Position numbers and translations under genes: made by a program
Notes under the pieces: model-generated
Seen by the model: the letters and a program-made list of their open reading frames with translations, nothing else
Told to the model about the DNA's origin: nothing
The model's database searches: none
From: Lentzea jiangxiensis
Lineage (GTDB): Bacteria; Actinomycetota; Actinomycetes; Mycobacteriales; Pseudonocardiaceae
Assembly: GCF_900104175.1 (NCBI RefSeq)
Contig: NZ_FNIX01000023.1
Location: forward strand, 1-64,000
Length of the DNA stretch: 64,000 nucleotides
Direction: 5' to 3'
Part shown: piece after piece, positions 25,969-34,909 of the stretch
Layout of the letters: the number at the start of each line of letters is the position of its first letter
How positions within the stretch are numbered: the stretch's first letter is position 1

Positions 25969-28752
25969 ATGGCTGACAAGGTCGCCTGGCTATCCACATG
26001 GGCCAAGTCCGTGTGTGACGACCGGAGGCGGGTGACGCACTGGTTGCCGTTGCATCAGCATCTCGACGACTCGGCTGCGGTAGCGGGGCGGTTGGTGGAT
26101 TGCTGGCTGCCGCGGCAGGTGCTGCATCGGATCGCCTGTGATCTTCCGGATGGCCTGGAGGGTGTGCGTACGCTGGCCTGCTGGCTCGCCGCGGTGCATG
26201 ACGTCGGGAAGTGCAGTCCGGCGTTCGCCGTACAGGTTGACGAGTTGGCGGACCGGATGCGGGAACACGGTCTGGTCGCCCACCCGGCGTTGGCGAGGGA
26301 TCCCGAGCGCCGTGCGGCCAGCCATGCCCTGGTGGGACACGTCGCTGTGCGGGACTGGCTTGAGCGCCGTCACGGCTTCTCCCGCAGAGGCGTCGCCAAC
26401 CAACTCGGTGGCGTGGTGGGCAGCCATCACGGTGTGAGCCCCGAGGACGGTCAGTTGCGGCTTGTCCGCAGCCGACCTGACCTTCGCGGCACCGGTCCTT
26501 GGGAGCAGGCGCGGGAGTTGTTCCTGGAGCGCGCGTCGCGGGGGGTTGATCTGCAGCGGTATCGCGATGTCCGGCTGAGCCTGCCCAGTCAGGTGTTGCT
26601 GACCGCGATCGTGATCGTGGCGGATTGGATCGCCTCCAACGCCGACCTGTTTGCGTTGTATCCGATTTCCACCGCCGGCGACGCCCCGGTCGAGCTGACC
26701 GGCCAGGAGATGCGGCAGCGGCTGGACACGGCGTGGGCGCGGCTGGATCTGCCGTTGCGGTGGACAGCGCAGCCTCCCGGCGTGGATGTCGATCAGCTGT
26801 TCCGCGATCGGTTCGACAGCCGGGCGGCGGGTGCGCGGCCGGTACAAGCCGCGACTGTCCAAACAGCCTCGGGATTGACGCGACCGGGCTTGGTCATCGT
26901 CGAGGCGCCGATGGGTGCGGGCAAGACGGAGGCGGCGTTGATGGCCGCCGAGGTCTTGGCCGCGGCGTCGGGTGCGGAGGGATGTTTCGTCGCGTTGCCG
27001 ACGCAGGCGACGACGAACGCGATGTTCGAGCGGGTGCGTGGGTGGTTGGAGCGGCTGCCGGGCCGCGACGGTGCGGTCAGTGTGATGCTGGCGCACGGCA
27101 AGGTCTCGCTCAACGACGAGTTCGCCGGCCTGGTGCGAGAGGGCCGGTTCCGCGGGGTCGGAGACTCCGATGACGCGTGGCTGGTGGCGCACCAGTGGCT
27201 CAGTGGGCGGAAGAAGGGTGTGCTGGCGTCGTTCGTGGTCGGCACGATCGACCAGGTTTTGTTCGCCGGGTTGAAGAGCAGGCATCTGATGCTGCGGCAT
27301 CTGGCGTTGGCGGGCAAGGTCGTGATCATCGACGAGGTGCACGCTTACGACGTGTACATGTCGCAGTATCTGCACAGGGTGCTGCATTGGCTGGGCGCGT
27401 ACGGGGTGCCGGTGGTGCTGCTGTCGGCGACGCTGCCCGCCGGCCGCCGCGCGGAGCTGCTCGCGGCTTACGACAGCGGTACCGGCACCACAGCGACGCG
27501 CGTGCACGACCGGGATCCCGGCTATCCGGTGGTGGTGAGCTCGGGGTCAGCGCCGCGGGTGGTGCTGCAGTCCGGCGCACGGACCGAGGTACAGCTTGAT
27601 CATCTTGCCGACGATCTCGACACGCTGGTCGCGTACCTGCGTGAGTACCTGGTCGACGGTGGATGTGCGGTGATCGTGCGCAATACCGTGACGCGGGTGC
27701 AGGAGACGGCCGCTCGGCTGGAAGCCGAGTTCGGCAGTGAGCACGTCACGGTGAACCACTCGCGTTTCCTCGGCTGCGATCGCGCGCGCATCGACCAGGA
27801 CCTGCTACGGCGGTTCGGCCCCCGCGGCCGGCGCCCGGCACTGCACATCGTGGTGGCCTCGCAGGTGGTGGAGCAGTCACTCGACGTCGACTTCGACCTG
27901 ATGGTCACCGATCTCGCGCCGGTGGACTTGGTGCTGCAGCGCCTCGGGCGGCTGCACCGCCACGAACGAGACCGCCCGGCGCGGTTGCGGACCGCGCGAT
28001 GCGCGCTGACCGGGACACAGGCGTGGCAAGCGGACCCGGTGCGGGCTGTGCGTGGGTCTCGTCGTGTCTACGGCGAGCACACCCTGTTGCGTGCCGCCGC
28101 GTTGCTGCACCGCAACGTCCGCGAGTCGATCACTCTGCCGAGCGACATCTCCGCATTGGTGCAGCAGGCCTACGGCGAGGACCGGGTCGGACCGAGGAGC
28201 TGGCAACAGGCCATGGACGAGGCCCGCGTCGCCTCCGAAGCGTTGTCCCGCAGGAGGAAAGACGCCGCTCGCGCGTTCCTGCTGGATTCGGTCGGAACCG
28301 GTAACCGGACTCTGATCGACTGGGTCCGCGCCGGTGTCGGCGACACCGACGATGATCACCAGGGTGCGGCGCAGGTCCGTGACGGCGAGGAGTCGCTGGA
28401 AGTCCTTGTCGTGCAACAGGACGTGGACGGCGGCCTCATGACTGCGGAGTGGATCGAGCGGGGCGGCGGCGAACCGGTGCCGCTGGACTCGGCGGTCGAG
28501 CCGAAACAGGCGCGTGTGATTGCGGCGTGCGGTGTGCGGCTGCCGTTGGCGATGTGTCACCCCGGCATCGTCGACGAGGTGATCGCGGCGCTGGAGGCCA
28601 ACCGGTTCACCAGCTTCTGGCAGACGCCGCTGTTGAAAGGTCAGCTCGTGCTGGTGCTCGACACCGACCGCAGCGCGGTCGTGCGGCACGGCAAGGCTGA
28701 TTTCCGAGTGACCTACGATCCGCGTCGAGGACTGATGCATGAGCGAGGATGA
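25969..28752 (+). CDS. cas3: Cas3 helicase-nuclease (type I-E)
   Basis: 927 residues, the usual single-protein Cas3. The HD nuclease domain shows HLDDSAAVAGRL and AAVHDVGKCSPAF (His 77, Asp 78). The SF2 helicase begins at Walker A EAPMGAGKTE near residue 315; motif II is IIDEVHAYD near 455, motif III LLSATLP, and motif VI QRLGRLHRH near 656. Cas3 is recruited by Cascade bound to target DNA and degrades the non-target strand. The next gene starts 14 bases before its stop codon. All motifs look intact, so an active nuclease is expected. First gene of an eight-gene operon preceded by a LexA-like box. Confidence 0.97.
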   Translation: MADKVAWLSTWAKSVCDDRRRVTHWLPLHQHLDDSAAVAGRLVDCWLPRQVLHRIACDLPDGLEGVRTLACWLAAVHDVGKCSPAFAVQVDELADRMREHGLVAHPALARDPERRAASHALVGHVAVRDWLERRHGFSRRGVANQLGGVVGSHHGVSPEDGQLRLVRSRPDLRGTGPWEQARELFLERASRGVDLQRYRDVRLSLPSQVLLTAIVIVADWIASNADLFALYPISTAGDAPVELTGQEMRQRLDTAWARLDLPLRWTAQPPGVDVDQLFRDRFDSRAAGARPVQAATVQTASGLTRPGLVIVEAPMGAGKTEAALMAAEVLAAASGAEGCFVALPTQATTNAMFERVRGWLERLPGRDGAVSVMLAHGKVSLNDEFAGLVREGRFRGVGDSDDAWLVAHQWLSGRKKGVLASFVVGTIDQVLFAGLKSRHLMLRHLALAGKVVIIDEVHAYDVYMSQYLHRVLHWLGAYGVPVVLLSATLPAGRRAELLAAYDSGTGTTATRVHDRDPGYPVVVSSGSAPRVVLQSGARTEVQLDHLADDLDTLVAYLREYLVDGGCAVIVRNTVTRVQETAARLEAEFGSEHVTVNHSRFLGCDRARIDQDLLRRFGPRGRRPALHIVVASQVVEQSLDVDFDLMVTDLAPVDLVLQRLGRLHRHERDRPARLRTARCALTGTQAWQADPVRAVRGSRRVYGEHTLLRAAALLHRNVRESITLPSDISALVQQAYGEDRVGPRSWQQAMDEARVASEALSRRRKDAARAFLLDSVGTGNRTLIDWVRAGVGDTDDDHQGAAQVRDGEESLEVLVVQQDVDGGLMTAEWIERGGGEPVPLDSAVEPKQARVIAACGVRLPLAMCHPGIVDEVIAALEANRFTSFWQTPLLKGQLVLVLDTDRSAVVRHGKADFRVTYDPRRGLMHERG

Positions 28753-30376
28753 CCGGCGCTCTTTCGATTTGATCAGCCAGCCGTGGCTGTCCGCGCGAAC
28801 CACGGCAGGGACGACGGAACAGCTGTCGCTTGCGGGTGTGTTCCGGCGTGCACATGAATTGACCGGGCTTCTCGGTGATGTGCCGACGCAGGTGTTCGCG
28901 CTGAGCCGGCTGTTACTCGGCGTGCTGCACGGCGCGATGCGCGGACCGCGTGACATCGACGAGTGGGAGGCGCTGTGGGAGGCCGACAGTCTGCCCGCTG
29001 ACACGATCGAGCAGTACCTGCGCCGACACGGTGACCGGTTCGACCTGCTTCACCCCGAGACGCCGTTCTTCCAGGTCGCCGGGCTGCACACCGCGAAGCA
29101 GGAGACCTCGGAGCTGAGCAAGCTCATCGCCGACGTCCCGAACGGACATCCGTTCTTCACCACCCGCCTGGGTGGCCGGCTGTCGTTGTCGTTCGCCGAG
29201 GCGGCGCGGTGGGTGGTGCACGCGCAGGCGTTCGATCCGTCGGGGATCAAGTCCGGTGCGGTCGGTGACAGCAGGGTCAAGGGCGGCAAGGGTTATCCGA
29301 TCGGCGTCGGCTGGAGCGGCCTGCTCGGCGGAGTTCTGCCGGAGGGCCGGACGCTCAAGCAGACCCTGCTGCTCAACCTGATTTCCCGCGACTACGGTGC
29401 GCTGGCCCGCCGGGCGGACGAGGACCTGCCGGTGTGGGAGCGCCCGCCCGTCGGCCCCGCCGAAGAAGAGCCTGGTGGACGCGCTGCGACGGGTCCGGTC
29501 GATCTGTACACCTGGCAGAGCCGCCGCATCCGTCTCGTGTGCGAAGGCGAGCGGGTGGTCGGGGTGCTGATCTGCAACGGTGAACGCGCCACACCGCAGA
29601 ACAGGCACAACGTCGAGCCCCACACCGCGTGGCGGCGTAGCCAGGCCCAGGAGAAGAAGCTCGGCGTCGCGCTGGTCTACATGCCACGCGAGCACGAGCC
29701 CGAGCGTGCGATCTGGCGTGGCCTGCAGTCACTGCTGCCCGGTGCCCGTGCCACCCAGAGCACCGACGCCGCGGCCTACCTGTCGCCGACGGTGCTGGAG
29801 TGGATCGGCCGGGTCGACAACGAGATCGGGCTGGACCTGGCGGTGCGGGTCCGCACGATCGGGATGACCTACGGCGCCCAGAGTTCCACCACCGCGGACA
29901 TCATCGACGACGCCCTGTCGTTGCATCCGATACTGCTCCGCCAGGACGCCACCGACCTCGCCGGTGTGGCGGTGTCGTGTGTCGCGGCCGCCGAGTCCGC
30001 GGCGAAAGCGCTGGGGGGCCTGGCCCGTGACCTCGCCGCCGCGGCGGGCTGCGGACGCGACGAGCGGGAAGGGCCACGCACACGGGCGATCGAGTCGGCG
30101 TTCGCCGAGCTGGATCCGCGGTTCCGGACGTGGGTTGCTGGCCTGCGGGCCGACACCGAGGTCGTGGCCGCGCAGGTCGAATGGCACGAGACGGCCAACG
30201 CGGTCATCCGCGAGCTCGGCGATTATCTGATCAGCCGTGCCCCGGCGAAAGCCTGGAGGGGCCGCGCGGTTGACAAGCGGCTCGTGACCCTGTTCGACGC
30301 CGACCGGTGGTTCCGTGCAGGGCTGCGTAAGGCGTTGCCCCTGGCTTACCCCGCTCCGGCCCCGGTCGTGTCATGA
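28739..30376 (+). CDS. cas8e: Cas8e (Cse1/CasA), Cascade large subunit
   Basis: 545 residues. The start FDLISQPWLSARTTAGTTEQ is the characteristic N-terminus of Cse1 proteins, and ETPFFQVAGL and QSRRIRLVCEGE also fit. Cas8e recognises the PAM, helps open target DNA and recruits Cas3. Length is within the family range. ATG 28739 overlaps the cas3 end by 14 bases, and its TGA overlaps the cas11 ATG, so translation is coupled. Position second in the operon is canonical for I-E loci. Confidence 0.95.
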   Translation: MSEDDRRSFDLISQPWLSARTTAGTTEQLSLAGVFRRAHELTGLLGDVPTQVFALSRLLLGVLHGAMRGPRDIDEWEALWEADSLPADTIEQYLRRHGDRFDLLHPETPFFQVAGLHTAKQETSELSKLIADVPNGHPFFTTRLGGRLSLSFAEAARWVVHAQAFDPSGIKSGAVGDSRVKGGKGYPIGVGWSGLLGGVLPEGRTLKQTLLLNLISRDYGALARRADEDLPVWERPPVGPAEEEPGGRAATGPVDLYTWQSRRIRLVCEGERVVGVLICNGERATPQNRHNVEPHTAWRRSQAQEKKLGVALVYMPREHEPERAIWRGLQSLLPGARATQSTDAAAYLSPTVLEWIGRVDNEIGLDLAVRVRTIGMTYGAQSSTTADIIDDALSLHPILLRQDATDLAGVAVSCVAAAESAAKALGGLARDLAAAAGCGRDEREGPRTRAIESAFAELDPRFRTWVAGLRADTEVVAAQVEWHETANAVIRELGDYLISRAPAKAWRGRAVDKRLVTLFDADRWFRAGLRKALPLAYPAPAPVVS

Positions 30377-31005
30377 CCGTGGGGAAAGGACCCGAGATGT
30401 CCACTGCAACGACCACGAAACTGAAGTGGCGCGATCTGCACGATGTCGGCACGGTTGTACACCAACGCATCCAGGCGCTCCAGCAGGGCGTGCTGGCCAA
30501 CAGGTCCTCTGCGGTCGCCGCGCTCGCGCGGCTGCGCCGTGGTGCCGGCAAACCGGTCGGCAGTGTGCACGACATTCTGCAGTACACCCTGGCCGAGGAG
30601 TTCGTCCCGTTCGGAGCCGGTAACGATCCGACGGTCGAGGAGACCGCGGCGCACATCAGCATGACGCTGTGGGCGCTGCACCAGCAGTCCCAGCGCACCG
30701 GGATGCACCAGCGCGGTCACGGATTGGGCCGGGCGGTGCGCCGGCTGCACCCGGACGACCCCGGAACAACCCCTGGGCCCGTAATGCGCCGGTTCCAGAC
30801 ACTCGGCACCGCCGACAGTCTCGACGAGCTGGTCCACCACACCAGGGGAGTGGTCCAGCTGTTGCGCGCCAAGGCGTTCCCGCTCGACTACGCCCTGCTG
30901 GCCGATGAACTCGTGTGGTGGCAGCGCCCCCGCGGTGCCGCGGGGGTCCGGCTGCGCTGGGGCCGCGAGTTCTACCGCGCACCCCAGCCCGACGACGCCT
31001 CTTGA
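30373..31005 (+). CDS. cas11: Cas11 (Cse2/CasB), Cascade small subunit
   Basis: 210 residues, all helical, with the Cse2 segments SAVAALARLRRGAGKPVGSV and TLWALHQQSQ, and AHISMTLW. Cse2 forms the dimeric belly of the Cascade complex and stabilises the R-loop. It starts at ATG 30373 in a four-base ATGA overlap with cas8e. A 24-base gap before cas7 allows a Shine-Dalgarno (GAAGGACG) for that gene. Confidence 0.93.
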   Translation: MTVGKGPEMSTATTTKLKWRDLHDVGTVVHQRIQALQQGVLANRSSAVAALARLRRGAGKPVGSVHDILQYTLAEEFVPFGAGNDPTVEETAAHISMTLWALHQQSQRTGMHQRGHGLGRAVRRLHPDDPGTTPGPVMRRFQTLGTADSLDELVHHTRGVVQLLRAKAFPLDYALLADELVWWQRPRGAAGVRLRWGREFYRAPQPDDAS

Positions 31006-31029
31006 CCCCAGTATTGAAGGACGATTCTC

Positions 31030-32163
31030 ATGGCTCGCACCATCATCGACATCCATGTCATCCAGACCGTGCCGCCGAGCAACCTCAACCGCGACGACAC
31101 CGGCAGCCCCAAGACCGCCATCTACGGCGGGCAGCGGCGGGCCAGGGTGTCCAGCCAGGCTTGGAAGCGCGCCACCCGCCACGCCTTCGCCGGGCTGCTC
31201 GACGACTCCGAGCTCGGCGTGCGGACCAAACGCGTGGTCGAGCTGCTCGCGCAGGAAATCACCGCCCAGGACGCCGGACTCGCCGAAAGTGCCGTCGAAC
31301 TCGCCACCGAGGTGCTCACCGCGGCCGGTATCACGGTCAAGGCACCTCGCAAGGCCGACGCGTTGCACGAGGCCGAGTTCCTGTTGTTCTTGAGCCGCCG
31401 GCAGGTGCAGAACCTGGCCGAGCTCGCCATCACCGCCGCCCATGACGCCGGCGAGGGCAAGGTCGCGGTCGACAAGAAGGAAGCACGGGCACGGGCCGAC
31501 CGCGAGCACTCGGTGGACGTGTCGCTGTTCGGGCGCATGGTCGCCAACGCGACCGATCTCAACGTCGACGCGGCCGCGCAGGTCGCGCACGCGCTGAGCG
31601 TGCACGCGGTGGACAACGAGTACGACTACTTCACCGCCGTCGACGACCACAAGAACGCCGACGACATGGAGGACGCCGGCGCCGGGATGATCGGCACCGT
31701 CGAGTTCAACTCCTCCACCCTGTACCGCTACGCCACCGTCGACGTGAACCGTCTGCAGGACAACCTCGGTGACGCGCAGGCGACCCGTCGCGCGGTCGAG
31801 GCGTTCGTGCGGGCGTTCGTGTCCAGCATGCCCACCGGCAAGCAGAACACCTTCGCCAACCGCACCCTGCCCGACGCGGTGCTGGTCGTGGCCCGCGAAA
31901 CGCAGTCGATCAATCTCGTCGGCGCGTTCGAGGAGGCCATCTACGCCCAGACCGGCCGGATCGCCGAGGCCATTCAGCGTCTCACCGATCACGCCCGCGA
32001 CCTGCACCAGGCCTACGACGAGCAGCCCGTCGCCGCTTGGGCGTTCGGTGTCGGCGACAAGAAGGTCGCGCCGCTGTCCGAGCTCGCGCAGCGCAGCACC
32101 TTCGACACCACTGTGACCGAGGTGGGCGCGCTGGTCGCCGGGCGCCTGGCGGCACAGCCGTGA
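31030..32163 (+). CDS. cas7: Cas7e (CasC), Cascade backbone
   Basis: 377 residues. The N-terminus IDIHVIQTVPPSNLNRDDTG followed by KTAIYGGQRRARVSSQAWKR is diagnostic of Cas7e, as is the later GTVEFNSSTLYRYA. Six copies wrap the crRNA in type I-E Cascade. GAAGGACG precedes the ATG. The stop codon overlaps the GTG of cas5. No anomalies seen. Confidence 0.96.
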   Translation: MARTIIDIHVIQTVPPSNLNRDDTGSPKTAIYGGQRRARVSSQAWKRATRHAFAGLLDDSELGVRTKRVVELLAQEITAQDAGLAESAVELATEVLTAAGITVKAPRKADALHEAEFLLFLSRRQVQNLAELAITAAHDAGEGKVAVDKKEARARADREHSVDVSLFGRMVANATDLNVDAAAQVAHALSVHAVDNEYDYFTAVDDHKNADDMEDAGAGMIGTVEFNSSTLYRYATVDVNRLQDNLGDAQATRRAVEAFVRAFVSSMPTGKQNTFANRTLPDAVLVVARETQSINLVGAFEEAIYAQTGRIAEAIQRLTDHARDLHQAYDEQPVAAWAFGVGDKKVAPLSELAQRSTFDTTVTEVGALVAGRLAAQP

Positions 32164-32882
32164 CCAGCCTGCTGCTGCGGCTGGGCGCGCCCCTGCAGTC
32201 CTGGGGCACCTCCAGCAGGTTCGTGCGCCGCAACACCGACCGCGCACCGAGCAAGAGCGGCGTGATCGGACTGCTCGCCGCCGCCCAAGGCCGCCGCCGC
32301 ACCGACCCGCTGGAAGACCTGCTCGACTTGCGCATCGGCGTCCGCGTCGAACAACCCGGCACGATCGAACGCGACTTCCAGACCGCCCGCACCCACGACG
32401 GCACGACCTCGATGCCGCTGTCCTACCGCTTCTACCTCGCCGACGCCGTGTTCCTCGTCGCCATCCACGGCGAACCCACACTGCTGGAAGGTTTCCAGGA
32501 AGCGTTGCTGCGACCGGTGTTCCCACTGTTCCTGGGGCGCCGCTCCTGCCCGCCCGCGGGCAAGCTGGTCCAGGGGCTACGCGAAGGCGACGTCGACACC
32601 GTCCTGGGTGCCGAGCCGTGGCTGGCCTCGTTGTGGGTGCAGAAGAAGAACCGTGCCGCCGAGATCGTGCTGGACACCGTGACCGACTGCCCCGCAGACG
32701 AGCCCGGCAGCGAACTTGTTCGTGACGAGCCGCTGAGCTTCGACCCCCGCGAACGCCGCTATGGGTGGCGCACCGTACGGCACGGCCGCGTCACCATCCC
32801 CAACCCGGCCCACCGCCCCGCACCTGCGGCCGCCGCCAGCGATCCCCTCGACCCGATGGCAGCGTTCGAGGAGATGTTCTGA
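32160..32882 (+). CDS. cas5: Cas5e (CasD), Cascade 5-prime handle subunit
   Basis: 240 residues from GTG 32160, which overlaps the cas7 stop as GTGA. MTSLLLRLGAPLQSWGTSSR is the conserved Cas5e start, followed by PSKSGVIGLLAAAQGR; RPVFPLFLGRRSCPP is also typical. Cas5e holds the 5-prime handle of the crRNA. The last residues (AFEEMF) overlap the cas6e ATG. Upstream in-frame codons lie inside cas7 and are rejected as start. Confidence 0.95.
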   Translation: MTSLLLRLGAPLQSWGTSSRFVRRNTDRAPSKSGVIGLLAAAQGRRRTDPLEDLLDLRIGVRVEQPGTIERDFQTARTHDGTTSMPLSYRFYLADAVFLVAIHGEPTLLEGFQEALLRPVFPLFLGRRSCPPAGKLVQGLREGDVDTVLGAEPWLASLWVQKKNRAAEIVLDTVTDCPADEPGSELVRDEPLSFDPRERRYGWRTVRHGRVTIPNPAHRPAPAAAASDPLDPMAAFEEMF

Positions 32883-33550
32883 TGCACCTGACCCGATTCG
32901 AGATCAACCCCGCCCGTCGCAGCGCCCGCGACCTGCTCGCCTCACCGCAAAAACTCCACGCCGCGGTGCTCGCCGGCTTCCCCACCCTGGCCACGGCACC
33001 GGCCGAGAACGGGCGGGTGTTGTGGCGGCTCGACCAGCGCGACCACCAGGCCCTGCTCTACATCGTCAGCCCGCACAAGCCCGACCTCACCCACTTGGTC
33101 GAGAACGTCGGCTGGCCCACCACGCACGGTTGGGACACCCGCGACTACACCCGCCTGCTCGACCGGCTCAACGAAGGCGACGAATGGGCGTTCCGGCTCA
33201 AAGCCAACCCCGTGAGCAGCCGCCGCAAATCTGATGACGCCATGCGGACACAGCGATACGGGCACGTGACCGTGGCACAGCAAACCGACTGGCTGCTCAC
33301 CCGGTCCGAGCGCCACGGCTTCAGCATTCCCCGCGGCGACCACAAAGAGCCCGACGTCGCCGTCCGCGGACGCGAACACCTCAAGTTCCAGCGCCAAGGA
33401 CGCACCATTACCCTCGCCACCGCCGTGTTCGAAGGCCGCCTGGAGATCACCGACCCCGACGCGCTGCGGCACAGCCTCACCCACGGAATCGGCCACGCCA
33501 AGGCCTACGGCTGCGGCCTGCTCACCCTCGCCCCGGTGAAACGTGTCTGA
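32882..33550 (+). CDS. cas6e: Cas6e (CasE) crRNA endonuclease
   Basis: 222 residues from ATG 32882: MHLTRFEINPARRSARDLLA is the usual Cas6e N-terminus, and GIGHAKAYGCGLLTLAPVK is the C-terminal glycine-rich loop. Cas6e cleaves at the base of the repeat hairpin and stays bound to the crRNA 3-prime end. Both arrays have the same CCCCGC/GCGGGG stem, so one Cas6e can serve both. Overlaps cas5 and cas1 by one and eight bases. Confidence 0.95.
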   Translation: MHLTRFEINPARRSARDLLASPQKLHAAVLAGFPTLATAPAENGRVLWRLDQRDHQALLYIVSPHKPDLTHLVENVGWPTTHGWDTRDYTRLLDRLNEGDEWAFRLKANPVSSRRKSDDAMRTQRYGHVTVAQQTDWLLTRSERHGFSIPRGDHKEPDVAVRGREHLKFQRQGRTITLATAVFEGRLEITDPDALRHSLTHGIGHAKAYGCGLLTLAPVKRV

Positions 33551-34499
33551 CATCCCCGGTGCCAGACCGGTGCCACTGTCGCAACTCGTCCGCGCGCAGG
33601 ACCGGCTGACGTTTCTGTACCTGGAACACTGCGTAGTACACCGCGACGCCAACGCCATCACCGCACGCGATGCCAAAGGCGTCGTGCACATCCCGGCGGC
33701 GACACTGGGCGCGCTGCTGCTTGGACCGGGCACCAACGTCAGCCAGCAAGCGATGCTCCTGCTCGCCGAAAGCGGCTCGACCGCGGTCTGGGTCGGCGAA
33801 CACGGCGTGCGCTACTACGCACACGGCCGTTCACTGGCCCACTCATCGAGGTTGCTGGAAGCCCAAGCAGCGCTGGTGTCGAACCAGCGGTCGCGACTGC
33901 GTGTCGCCAGGCAGATGTACGACATGCGCTTTCCCGACGAGGACACCAGCACGCTGACCATGCAACAACTCCGCGGCCGCGAGGGCGCCCGCGTGCGACG
34001 GCTGTACCGGCTGCACGCCCAGCGCACCGGCATCAGCTGGGACCGCCGCGACTACGACCCCACCGACCTCGCCGGCGGCACCCCGGTCAACCAAGCCCTG
34101 TCCGCGGCGAACACCAGCCTGTACGGCGTCGTGCACGCGGTCATCGTCGCACTCGGCTGCGCACCCGGACTCGGGTTCGTCCACACCGGCCACGTCAAGT
34201 CGTTCGTCTACGACATCGCCGACCTCTACAAAGCCGACATCAGCATCCCCATCGCCTTCGACATCGCCGCCCGCGAGGTCGCCGACATCGGCGCCGAAAC
34301 CCGCAGAGCAGTACGCGACCACATGCGTGACGGCGCGTTCCTCGAGACCTGCGTACGCGACATCCGCACCCTGCTACGCGAAGACGACGAGCTCATCGAG
34401 TACGGACCGGAAGCCTTCGACGACGTCGACGTGGTGCGGCTCTGGGACTCAGACGGACGCACCGTAGCCGGAGGCACCGCCTACGGAGACGACGAATGA
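33543..34499 (+). CDS. cas1: Cas1 integrase (type I-E)
   Basis: 318 residues from GTG 33543. IPAATLGALLLGPGTNVSQQ is the N-terminal beta region; GFVHTGHVKSFVYDIADLYK holds the catalytic histidine and aspartate of Cas1e. With Cas2 it integrates new spacers at the leader end. The gene lies directly before cas2 and array 2. Sequence appears intact, and identical leader-proximal repeats in both arrays fit an adaptation module that has been active. Confidence 0.96.
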   Translation: MSDIPGARPVPLSQLVRAQDRLTFLYLEHCVVHRDANAITARDAKGVVHIPAATLGALLLGPGTNVSQQAMLLLAESGSTAVWVGEHGVRYYAHGRSLAHSSRLLEAQAALVSNQRSRLRVARQMYDMRFPDEDTSTLTMQQLRGREGARVRRLYRLHAQRTGISWDRRDYDPTDLAGGTPVNQALSAANTSLYGVVHAVIVALGCAPGLGFVHTGHVKSFVYDIADLYKADISIPIAFDIAAREVADIGAETRRAVRDHMRDGAFLETCVRDIRTLLREDDELIEYGPEAFDDVDVVRLWDSDGRTVAGGTAYGDDE

Positions 34500-34852
34500 C
34501 CGTGATCGTGGTCGCCGCCTGCCCCGTCGGATTGAGGGGACACCTCACCCGCTGGCTGCTGGAAATCTCACCCGGTGTCTTCGTCGGGAAAGTAACCGCA
34601 CGAGTCCGCACCCTCATGTGGATCCGCGTACTCGACATGGTCAGCACAGGACGAGCGATCATGGTCCACTCAGCGGACAACGAGCAAGGACTGTCCTTTC
34701 AAGTCCATGACCACAACTGGAAACCGGTCGACTTCGAAGGGATCACGCTGATGTTGCGCCCCGCGGCCGATACCGAGAACGTCGGCGAACCATCCGAGCC
34801 GCGGCGGCAAGGATGGAGCAACGCCAGTAAACGACGACGCTACAGACGCTGA
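34496..34852 (+). CDS. cas2: Cas2 (type I-E)
   Basis: 118 residues, starting MTVIVVAACPVGLRGHLTRW, then ISPGVFVGKVTARVRTLMW, diagnostic of Cas2e. It dimerises between two Cas1 dimers and sets the spacer length. The ATG overlaps the cas1 stop by four bases. The C-terminal 30 residues after TLMLRPAADT are an extension rich in charged residues. It ends 57 bases before array 2, and that gap is the leader. Confidence 0.95.
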   Translation: MTVIVVAACPVGLRGHLTRWLLEISPGVFVGKVTARVRTLMWIRVLDMVSTGRAIMVHSADNEQGLSFQVHDHNWKPVDFEGITLMLRPAADTENVGEPSEPRRQGWSNASKRRRYRR

Positions 34853-34909
34853 TCTTCAAAGCTGAATCAAAAACACACTTCGCTCCAACAAACAGCGTGG
34901 TCAGGAAGT
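34853..34909 (+). promoter_or_regulatory. Leader of CRISPR array 2
   Basis: A short AT-rich leader with AAAGCTGAATCA (34858-34869) and GCGTGGTCA (34895-34903) followed by GGAAGT. These match the array 1 leader motifs AAAGCTAAATCA and GCGCTGGTCA...AAGTG. At only 57 bases, part of the promoter may lie within the cas2 end. Confidence 0.7.

Noticed and set aside
30346..32526. 726-codon minus-strand frame opposite cas11-cas7-cas5
   Set aside because: Antisense shadow of the cas operon, Gly/Arg-rich and without domains.
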